NCBI GenBank assembly: GCA_030043455.1
Contig: JASHXQ010000228.1
Coordinates: forward strand, 1-18,207
DNA length: 18,207 nt
Direction: 5' to 3'
Source: Nitrososphaerales archaeon
Lineage (GTDB): Archaea > Thermoproteota > Nitrososphaeria > Nitrososphaerales > CADDZS01
Numbering within the stretch: the stretch's first letter is position 1; every line of letters begins with the position of its first letter. The position numbers were made by a program, and so were the translations under genes. Of the stretch, positions 6,342-12,136 are shown one piece after another. Under the pieces are notes generated by a model, which was not told where the DNA came from, did no database searches, and saw nothing but the letters and a program-made list of their open reading frames with translations.

Positions 6342-8399
6342 TTAATGATTTTGTTTTTCTGACACCAGTTTGTACGCGCCCGAGGGGAGCACCCTCATAA
6401 TATCATCCAGCGAGAGTTTCTTCGCGGCGTCCCTCAACTGATCATCTTTTATTCTGCTCACGAGCTGCTGCTTTACTCTCCTCGCGAATATTGTTCCTCT
6501 CTCCTTACCTGGGGCAATCCGTACTAGAGAGTGGCAGTAAGTGTTGAGCGACTTTTCAGGGCCACAAACTAACAGAAGCGATCTCGAATCCGAGAGTCCT
6601 TCTCGCGTTAAATCTTCGTCTGATTTTTTTTCCTTCGCGGGGAGGCTCGAAGCTGACATCACACCCACTGAAAGCTCCACTCTCACGTGCCGAACAAAAT
6701 TCTTCTTGCCTTCGATGAAAAACGAGCCACGAGGCAAATATTCCCCGGAAGGCGCGCTCTTCTTTATTTGCTCGGGATTCACCCAATAAGCATCTGCGGA
6801 TCCAAGTTCGTCCTTCCAAGCACGACTAAAACTAACTGTAGCTTGAGCGATTTCTAGGGCGATCCCATCAGAAGTCGCCCCGTCTGCATTTTCGCTTCGA
6901 AGGACAAAGAAGGGAGATCCATAAAGATCCGCGTGAAAAACAACATCATTTTTTCCCAGGTACTTGTTGACCACAATGCTATTGGAAGTACTGTCGCGGC
7001 CACCGAGGGCTAGCCGGCCATCAGATGTAACGAACCATCGGTATCTTTCGAACCATTGTCTTTCTCTCCGTTCAGTGACTAGTTTCCTCCCAGCTTTCTC
7101 TTCTTGCGAACGCGTGGACTCAACCAAGTTGTCGAGCTGATTTTGCAGATCATTCATAACCTCCTGTATCTTGGAGGACTCTGCATCGAGACGTTTAGCC
7201 TCATCGAAGAGGCGAGATCCGAGACCACTTTCAGAATATGACTTGAAAAAGGATCGGGGATCATTCTGAAACCTCAGCTGATTGCCAGATTCCTTCGCGA
7301 TCTCCAAGATGTCATAAGACAGTAATCGATCCGCCATTACCTGTTCCGTCTCTCGAGTCGGAAATCCGGATTCCATCAGACCCTTTGCCATAACTCTCAA
7401 TTCTTCCGCTATCTTTTTGTTGGATTCAATCTGCGCAGTTTGCTTACCCACTGCCGAACTGAGTTCCGCCGCCTTTGCTCGTGTTTTCTGTGAGACGGCT
7501 CTTGTCCTCTGGATCGTTATCTCTTGAACCAGTACTTCATCAAGGGCGTCACTGAGCCTTGGAAACGAGCTAATGGTCGCCAAGTTATTCTCGACAGCTC
7601 GCGTCCAAGAAATAGGTACTATAGGGCAGACATCTACGTCCGAGTCACTCCCCTCTCGAGGAATGAGGATGTGCCCTGCTTCACTTTTCTCAAGATCACT
7701 TCGCAGACTTTCGGCTGCCGCTGATAACGAATGCAGTTGCTCTGGATCTAGGGAGCTAGCCAATAAGTTAGCATCGACCTGTGCCCTAAAGAAAATCTCC
7801 TCCACAAATTTACGTGAGGTACCCACATTTCGGCCAAACCATTGAACCGCCGAAACTGCCTCCTCCCGATTAGATATAGTGGAAGATAAGATGGAGTGGA
7901 GTCTAGATTCGCTGACATCTTGAAGCGGAATTCCTCTCGTCGGCGGTAGAATGTATTTTGCCCCCACCTGCAGGGATCGATGCCTGAAAGTCTGAGGTTT
8001 TTCCACATCCACGATTAGTTCGTCTTGGTCTGGATCGGTGAGGATCAGATTACCTTTCGCGAAGAATTCGGCGAACAGGTTCCGCCTTTCCTCTTTTCGA
8101 CTTTTGAAGGAAAATTTAGCAATCCGCTCATTGTCCACTTGCTCGATCGAAACTAGAGCAAACCTTTCCAGGATCCTCAGGCGGGACACAAACTTCGTAG
8201 CTTGTGGAATCGACAGGTTCTTCGTTGTGAGCCATGCCGCAAAAGATGAGGCAGCGATTAGTCTCTCCGGCTTTGAGGAGTGGTTAAGGCGGAACATGGC
8301 CCCGTCCTCCATCGAATAAATTCCGCTCAAGAAATAATCCAAGGTGGATTGCGAGATTTTCTTACAAAGCAAATGAATTTCGATTGCAGAAATTTCCAA
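6342..8399 (-). CDS. rqcH: RqcH / NFACT family ribosome quality-control protein
   Basis: RqcH (NEMF/Rqc2 homologue, formerly annotated as fibronectin-binding protein A) binds 60S/50S-peptidyl-tRNA complexes after ribosome splitting and directs untemplated tail addition to stalled peptides. The 685-residue product shows the NFACT-N domain from residue 1 (EIHLLCKKIS; FAEFFAKGNLILTD near 110-122) and a charged coiled-coil stretch at about 285-445. The NFACT-R (DUF814) domain spans about 450-580 with GGRDS at 466-470, KYLGKNDVVFHADLYGSP and LPRGSFFIEGKKNF. The C-terminal part (VCGPEKSLNTYC, VRIAPGKERG) resembles the extension of archaeal members. In the GGRD segment the usual N-E is N-S (Ser474). 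The start is TTG; the only nearby ATG is out of frame and soon stops. A TATA-like TTTATC on the minus strand at 8443-8448 would place transcription start about 20 bases upstream. Confidence 0.93.
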   Translation of the reverse strand: MEISAIEIHLLCKKISQSTLDYFLSGIYSMEDGAMFRLNHSSKPERLIAASSFAAWLTTKNLSIPQATKFVSRLRILERFALVSIEQVDNERIAKFSFKSRKEERRNLFAEFFAKGNLILTDPDQDELIVDVEKPQTFRHRSLQVGAKYILPPTRGIPLQDVSESRLHSILSSTISNREEAVSAVQWFGRNVGTSRKFVEEIFFRAQVDANLLASSLDPEQLHSLSAAAESLRSDLEKSEAGHILIPREGSDSDVDVCPIVPISWTRAVENNLATISSFPRLSDALDEVLVQEITIQRTRAVSQKTRAKAAELSSAVGKQTAQIESNKKIAEELRVMAKGLMESGFPTRETEQVMADRLLSYDILEIAKESGNQLRFQNDPRSFFKSYSESGLGSRLFDEAKRLDAESSKIQEVMNDLQNQLDNLVESTRSQEEKAGRKLVTERRERQWFERYRWFVTSDGRLALGGRDSTSNSIVVNKYLGKNDVVFHADLYGSPFFVLRSENADGATSDGIALEIAQATVSFSRAWKDELGSADAYWVNPEQIKKSAPSGEYLPRGSFFIEGKKNFVRHVRVELSVGVMSASSLPAKEKKSDEDLTREGLSDSRSLLLVCGPEKSLNTYCHSLVRIAPGKERGTIFARRVKQQLVSRIKDDQLRDAAKKLSLDDIMRVLPSGAYKLVSEKQNH

Positions 8400-8442
8400 C
8401 TGAGATTAGCACAATTTTTTCTTCGGCATTTTTCTAATTGAT

Positions 8443-8448
8443 GATAAA
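8443..8448 (-). promoter_or_regulatory. Possible TATA-like element for rqcH
   Basis: The minus strand reads TTTATC, centred about 46 bases before the TTG start. It lies in the 144-base divergent gap 8400-8543 between rqcH and the small membrane-protein gene. I see no other clear element in that gap except the one at 8523-8528. Confidence 0.3.
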
Positions 8449-8522
8449 GAACCGAAATCCTAAAAAGATGTCCGGCACTTTTGGGAGATAAATCCGAGGG
8501 CGCGATACTGCGCTAAGATTTG

Positions 8523-8528
8523 TTATAA
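8523..8528 (+). promoter_or_regulatory. TATA-like element for the small membrane-protein gene
   Basis: The plus strand reads TTATAA. It is centred only about 18 bases before the first ATG (8544), so the expected transcription start (near 8550) falls after that ATG. This favours translation from the ATG at 8604. Confidence 0.45.
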
Positions 8529-8543
8529 GCTCTTTCTGGATAA

Positions 8544-8975
8544 ATGATAAACCGGTTGGCCAAGTCTTCTCGGAACCCACCTGCTCCCCCGACGGTACCT
8601 CCAATGGATCCATCGTTGCAGAGAAGGATGCTGGGAAGACTTTACTGGATTCGAGTTGGCTTTGCTGCTTTGGGCGGTTTTGTCTCTGGTGTAGTTGGTC
8701 TAGTCACTCCTACCGTATCATCAACCAATCTCTGGAACGATTTGAAGGGCAACGTTGCCAATCCGAACGCGTACTACGGCGCATACATTGCCATTTTCAT
8801 CTTCCTAATTACTTACTACATGGCGAAATATTCGATTCTAAAGGGGATCAATCCGAAGGACAAGAACCGTCTGATCACTCAGGGTATTGGGTCCTTCATC
8901 ATGATGTTTATCTTCTCTTGGATTGTCTTCAACACGTATCATTTCTGCATGCTTCTGAGCGCATGCCACGTTTAG
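8544..8975 (+). CDS. Small three-helix membrane protein of unknown function
   Basis: The 143-residue product has a Pro-rich N-terminus and three predicted membrane segments at about 36-55 (VGFAALGGFVSGVVGLV), 78-97 (YGAYIAIFIFLITYYMAKY) and 112-132 (GIGSFIMMFIFSWIVF). A basic, amphipathic stretch LQRRMLGRLYWIR precedes the first. I do not recognise the family with certainty. The size and three-helix layout recall EMC6-like proteins of archaea, but this is only a suggestion. The real start may be the ATG at 8604 (residue 21, MDPSLQRRML), because the TATA-like element at 8523-8528 is too close to the first ATG. That start removes only the Pro-rich tail. Its stop codon overlaps the end of the convergent RadA-like gene by 4 bases. 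Confidence 0.75.
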   Translation: MINRLAKSSRNPPAPPTVPPMDPSLQRRMLGRLYWIRVGFAALGGFVSGVVGLVTPTVSSTNLWNDLKGNVANPNAYYGAYIAIFIFLITYYMAKYSILKGINPKDKNRLITQGIGSFIMMFIFSWIVFNTYHFCMLLSACHV

Positions 8976-9712
8976 GTTAAGCCGCTCGATAGGATTTCAA
9001 ACTGGACCGTCGGCCTCGAAAGGTTAGGTTGAACCATTTCGGCGTACCTGTTTCTATCGACTCTCATGAAGTGTAATCGGTAAAGCGCGTATTCGGACAA
9101 GACGTCCCCGGTGGTCTCACCCTCACCCTGATTCCCCCTGGCTCTGATTGAGTTGCTCACGAGGATAGAGAGACCACGCCGATTAGCTAGGTAGGATAGG
9201 CGCCTAGCATAAAGTGAAAGTGCCCTCTGCCTGGCTGGTAATTCACTTTCTTTTGCAAAGTCCGAAACAAAATTAGATGTGACGTCGTCCACAATCAGTA
9301 ACCTGCACCCAGAGAAAATAGCATCTTCACCAAAGCGGCGGTTTACTTCGATTTGCGATGACGCACTCCTCGCGTTAATGGAAAAGATTCTTTTCAAGAC
9401 AAATTCAGGATCTATGGAACGGCTTTCTGCAATCTCAACGATCCTCTCAGGCCTAAAAGACCCCGTACAGTCAACAAAAACAACCTTGATTCTCCCATCC
9501 TGGCTGTCGTCAAAAAACTTGCAAGTCATCACCGCATTTTGAAAGCAAAACTGGGTTTTGCCAGTACCGGCCGCACCGAAGACATCAGTTAGGCAGCTGG
9601 TCGGAAGACCTCCGCCTAAAAGGGAATCAAATTCTGGAGAACCTGTTGTGATTTTGGAAAGACCATGCAGCTCAAATTCAAAATTATCTGGATTAGATAC
9701 CGGAAAGCTCAA
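8972..9712 (-). CDS. RadA/RadB-like RecA-superfamily ATPase lacking the catalytic glutamate
   Basis: The 246-residue product is a RecA-core protein with no N-terminal helix-hairpin-helix domain, the size and layout of RadB-type RadA paralogues. It has Walker A GAAGTGKT at 46-53, FVDCTGSFRPERIVEIAE near 79-96, which closely parallels IDTENTFRPERIAEIAR of RadA in this window, and Walker B LLIVDD at 138-143. Two functional positions differ. The catalytic Glu of RadA (Glu171) is Thr83 here, and the conserved N-Q of the RadA L2 start is N-S (187-188). ATP binding looks intact, but hydrolysis or DNA coupling may be weak, so a recombination mediator role is plausible (inference). The start is TTG at 9712; an in-frame TAG lies just upstream and no ATG is available. 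A T-rich minus-strand element at 9734-9742 fits a leaderless transcript. Confidence 0.85.
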   Translation of the reverse strand: MSFPVSNPDNFEFELHGLSKITTGSPEFDSLLGGGLPTSCLTDVFGAAGTGKTQFCFQNAVMTCKFFDDSQDGRIKVVFVDCTGSFRPERIVEIAESRSIDPEFVLKRIFSINARSASSQIEVNRRFGEDAIFSGCRLLIVDDVTSNFVSDFAKESELPARQRALSLYARRLSYLANRRGLSILVSNSIRARGNQGEGETTGDVLSEYALYRLHFMRVDRNRYAEMVQPNLSRPTVQFEILSSGLT

Positions 9713-9733
9713 GACGATCGAGACTCTGTCGCG

Positions 9734-9742
9734 CTAAAAAAG
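9734..9742 (-). promoter_or_regulatory. T-rich promoter-like element for the RadA-like gene
   Basis: The minus strand reads CTTTTTTAG, centred about 26 bases before the TTG at 9712. That is the spacing expected for a TATA element of a leaderless gene. The sequence is a weak TATA match. It shares the 137-base divergent gap 9713-9849 with the Sm-like gene promoter. Confidence 0.35.
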
Positions 9743-9807
9743 CAAGTATGCGTTAGATAGCCAATTAATCCCATCGTCTAAATTCAGATTTTTTTAGTTG
9801 GGAAACC

Positions 9808-9813
9808 TTTTAT
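9808..9813 (+). promoter_or_regulatory. TATA-like element for the Sm-like gene
   Basis: The plus strand reads TTTTAT, 26 bases before position 9836. Transcription starting there would give a leader of about 14 bases that contains the AAGGA at 9838-9842. Confidence 0.45.
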
Positions 9814-9837
9814 CTCTGAAGCAGAAACTGCCGCTTT

Positions 9838-9842
9838 AAGGA
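9838..9842 (+). promoter_or_regulatory. Ribosome binding site deciding the GTG start of the Sm-like gene
   Basis: AAGGA lies 7 bases before the GTG at 9850. It is one of the few well-spaced Shine-Dalgarno-like sites in this window and supports GTG over the internal ATG at codon 26. Confidence 0.55.
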
Positions 9843-9849
9843 TTCCACG

Positions 9850-10095
9850 GTGTCGCAACAGGCGAAAAGACCGCTGAATGCTTTGCAGAAAGCGATCAAC
9901 AAGGAAGTGTCGGTCCGATTGAAGATGGATCTGGAGTATCGCGGCAAAATGAGCAATGTGGATCCATATATGAACGTGATACTGGTTGATGCTACAGAAT
10001 ACAACGGCGGCAATCCCTCGGCAAATTATGGTAAAGTTGTAATCCGCGGGAACAACGTGTTGTTTATCAAAATCTCAAGTGGCTTCCAAATCTAG
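9850..10095 (+). CDS. Sm-like (LSm) RNA-binding protein
   Basis: The 81-residue product matches archaeal Sm-like proteins, which form ring-shaped hexamers or heptamers that bind U-rich RNA. The Sm1 motif covers about residues 19-50 (VSVRLKMDLEYRGKMSNVDPYMNVIL) with the typical D-x-Y/F-M-N core at Asp39-Asn42. The Sm2 motif is at about 61-75 with RGNNVLFIKI. The linker (ATEYNGGNPSANY) is of ordinary length. The start is GTG, chosen because AAGGA lies 7 bases upstream and because the first helix (RPLNALQKAIN) belongs to the fold. The last four bases, CTAG, are shared with the stop of the convergent rio2 gene. Confidence 0.93.
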   Translation: MSQQAKRPLNALQKAINKEVSVRLKMDLEYRGKMSNVDPYMNVILVDATEYNGGNPSANYGKVVIRGNNVLFIKISSGFQI

Positions 10096-10991
10096 CAGAT
10101 CTTCACTCGTCCTCTGTTTCCTTTAACATACTCGATGGCCTCTTCGAGCGCGTACCTCAGTCCAAATTTGCGCTCGAAAAACGAGCCCGCGTTTTGTACA
10201 TCCCTCTGCAACATTTCCGAGGCATTGGTGTGCGAGACCGGAATAAATTGGGGCCAGTCAATGATCCAAGGCAGCCTGCCATCAAATAGGATATTGAATT
10301 CACTAACATCACCGTTGATCATATCAGCCGAGTAGGCTTTTTTGATGTCTTCAAAGATCTTTCTGAGGAGCTGTCTCGGGTTTTGAATATCCTCCGATGT
10401 ACACCTAAACAACATGAGGCCGTCTATCTCAGTCATCAATACAGCATGGCGATCTCTCGCGATAAGCCCCGGTACGTCGATTCCAGCATCGAGGGCCTTT
10501 TTCAAACCGACTGCTTCCTTCTGGGCGGCGGCGATGTTTATTGAGAGCCACTGGTGCTGGTTTTCGGGATTTGTGTAAGACCTGGAACGTCGGGTGGACC
10601 TGAAGCTCAGGCGACCAATTCGATAGAACTTGATGACCAGCTGCCTTCCCGAGTCACTAACCACCTCGTAAACATCAGACTCTTTTCCCATCCCGATCGA
10701 CTTTCCCATACCCGCGACGAGGTTCTTTTTTACAAGGGAATTTAGAGCAATGGCATCCAAGCCAGCCGTATTGAGAATAAAGCCAAATCTGCTTCTCATA
10801 ACAAATCCGATGTAGTTTAATCGCCCAAGGCGAAATTCCACTTGATCTCGGTGCAATTCACTTTCTTGCTCGATGGCGTGTAGAGACACGGCTTCATGGC
10901 CGGAGATCGATCTCTCTATTGCGTGCAAAACTGCCCAGTCCTCGGGCTCCAGATCCCGTAGGGCCTTGGCTGCGATTTGGGCAGACGACAA
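10092..10991 (-). CDS. rio2: RIO2-type atypical serine kinase
   Basis: RIO2 kinases act in maturation of the small ribosomal subunit. The 299-residue product has the diagnostic N-terminal winged helix (about 1-85; LHRDQVEFRLGRLNYIGFV) followed by the RIO kinase fold. Visible kinase features are the nucleotide loop GMGKESDVYE at 100-109, the ATP-anchoring Lys121 in VIKFYRIG, and the flexible RSTRRSRSYT segment typical of RIO2. The catalytic loop is INGDVSEFNIL with Asp228 and Asn233, and the metal-binding site is IIDWPQF with Asp245. The usual His of the catalytic H-G-D is Asn226. The start is TTG at 10991; no ATG or GTG lies upstream in frame close by, and a TATA-like element about 30 bases upstream fits a nearly leaderless transcript. 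Confidence 0.94.
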   Translation of the reverse strand: MSSAQIAAKALRDLEPEDWAVLHAIERSISGHEAVSLHAIEQESELHRDQVEFRLGRLNYIGFVMRSRFGFILNTAGLDAIALNSLVKKNLVAGMGKSIGMGKESDVYEVVSDSGRQLVIKFYRIGRLSFRSTRRSRSYTNPENQHQWLSINIAAAQKEAVGLKKALDAGIDVPGLIARDRHAVLMTEIDGLMLFRCTSEDIQNPRQLLRKIFEDIKKAYSADMINGDVSEFNILFDGRLPWIIDWPQFIPVSHTNASEMLQRDVQNAGSFFERKFGLRYALEEAIEYVKGNRGRVKIC

Positions 10992-11015
10992 AGTACTGAG
11001 CTAGTGTTTAAGGGC

Positions 11016-11025
11016 AAATTAATAA
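11016..11025 (-). promoter_or_regulatory. TATA-like element for rio2
   Basis: The minus strand reads TTATTAATTT, about 30 bases before the TTG at 10991. It predicts a leader of only a few bases. It lies in the 134-base divergent gap 10992-11125. Confidence 0.45.
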
Positions 11026-11093
11026 TGAATGCTTATTCTCCAGAAAAAGAAAACCCGGAATCCTCATTGATGACAATAATCCTCCCACAAAAG

Positions 11094-11099
11094 TTAATT
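11094..11099 (+). promoter_or_regulatory. TATA-like element for the HypE-like gene
   Basis: The plus strand reads TTAATT, centred about 29 bases before the TTG at 11126. The spacing matches a leaderless or nearly leaderless start. Confidence 0.4.
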
Positions 11100-11125
11100 C
11101 TCAATTTCAACAAGACCGATCAATT

Positions 11126-12136
11126 TTGATTAACGAAAAGTTGCCGACCGGAAAATTACCGGTCGAAATTTTGGCGCCGATGCTGAAATCGATGCCCTCG
11201 GGAAATCTTGTGGTCGCTCCTGAAATTGGGATCGATGTGGGGATAACTCACTCTAAGGGGAGATTCCTTGTCTCGTCTTCGGATCCAATCACGGGGGCGG
11301 TTGAACGAATCGGCTGGCATGCAGTGACCGTGAGCGCAAATGATGTGGCAACAAGCGGTATCATGCCCGATACCATCAACGTCATCGCCCTATTTCCAGA
11401 GGGAACGGCTAGCTCAGAGATCGAAAAAGTTCTAAGTGAAATCAATCAATCCGCAGCCACCCTGGGAATCTCGGTTGCCGGGGGACACACAGAAATTGCT
11501 CCGAGCTTGAAGAGGCCGATTGTTTCGGTTACTGCCTTTGGCTCGGGTGATAAGTTCGTGACAGCCGGAGATGCGAAACCGGGAGACTCGATATTGCTCA
11601 CAAAGACTGCCGGGATCGAGGGTACCTCGATCCTATCAGGTCTGCCGGCGGCCAAAAAGCTCGTGAGACCGGAGATCTTGAAGAGAGGGAGAGACTTACT
11701 CAACAAACTGAGCATTCTAAAGGAAGCTAAGCTCGCTTTCGATTCAGGCACGGTTCATGCGATGCACGACTTGACTGAAGGGGGAGTAATCGGGTGTACG
11801 CTGGAAATGAGCATGGCTTCAAAGCTCGGTTTTGAGTTGGAGGAGGATCGGGTTCCACTGGATGAAGCGACCAAGGAAATTTGCTCTAAATTGAAAATAG
11901 ATCCTCTAAGGCTAATCGGATCCGGATCCCTTCTGATAGCCTGCTCTTCTTCAGATTCTTCACTGATCAAAGAGCGACTGAGTTTCGGGGATATCCCCTG
12001 TGTGGAGATAGGTAAATTTCAAGAACTGCGCAAGGGACGTTGGATAGTTTCCAAAGGAAAGAAGGAAGAAGTAAGGGGAATGTCCGTTCAGGACGAACTC
12101 TGGCCGGCTCTAAACAAGTACGGCAACCTTCCTTGA
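11126..12136 (+). CDS. AIR-synthase-related / HypE-like protein without the C-terminal cysteine
   Basis: The 336-residue product belongs to the PurM-like ATP-grasp-independent kinase superfamily (AIR synthase, SelD, ThiL, HypE) and is closest in pattern to archaeal HypE-like proteins. The N-terminal domain carries SSDPITGAVE at 51-60, the ANDVATSG stretch at 71-78 and GGHTEI at 119-124. The C-terminal domain has MHDLTEGGVIG and RLIGSGSLLIA. Canonical HypE dehydrates carbamoyl at a C-terminal Cys (ending R-I-C); this protein instead ends in ELWPALNKYGNLP, so it is unlikely to make the hydrogenase cyanide ligand. It may be a different ATP-dependent enzyme; the substrate is unknown. The start is TTG: it keeps the conserved GKLP N-terminal segment and lies about 29 bases after a TATA-like element. 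The last 27 bases overlap the convergent pyrG. Confidence 0.85.
   Translation: MINEKLPTGKLPVEILAPMLKSMPSGNLVVAPEIGIDVGITHSKGRFLVSSSDPITGAVERIGWHAVTVSANDVATSGIMPDTINVIALFPEGTASSEIEKVLSEINQSAATLGISVAGGHTEIAPSLKRPIVSVTAFGSGDKFVTAGDAKPGDSILLTKTAGIEGTSILSGLPAAKKLVRPEILKRGRDLLNKLSILKEAKLAFDSGTVHAMHDLTEGGVIGCTLEMSMASKLGFELEEDRVPLDEATKEICSKLKIDPLRLIGSGSLLIACSSSDSSLIKERLSFGDIPCVEIGKFQELRKGRWIVSKGKKEEVRGMSVQDELWPALNKYGNLP

Noticed and set aside
8436..8510. Possible C/D box small RNA (TTGATGA-like word)
   Set aside because: The C box has T in place of the required purine, and no CTGA D box lies at a suitable distance.
11060..11090. C-box-like TTGATGA in the rio2/HypE-like gap
   Set aside because: No D box or terminal stem was found; it is a single degenerate match in an AT-rich promoter region.
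11126..12136. Canonical HypE, selenophosphate synthetase or thiamine-monophosphate kinase
   Set aside because: The C-terminal Cys of HypE and the Cys/Sec motif of SelD are missing, and the motif set fits HypE-like rather than ThiL proteins.
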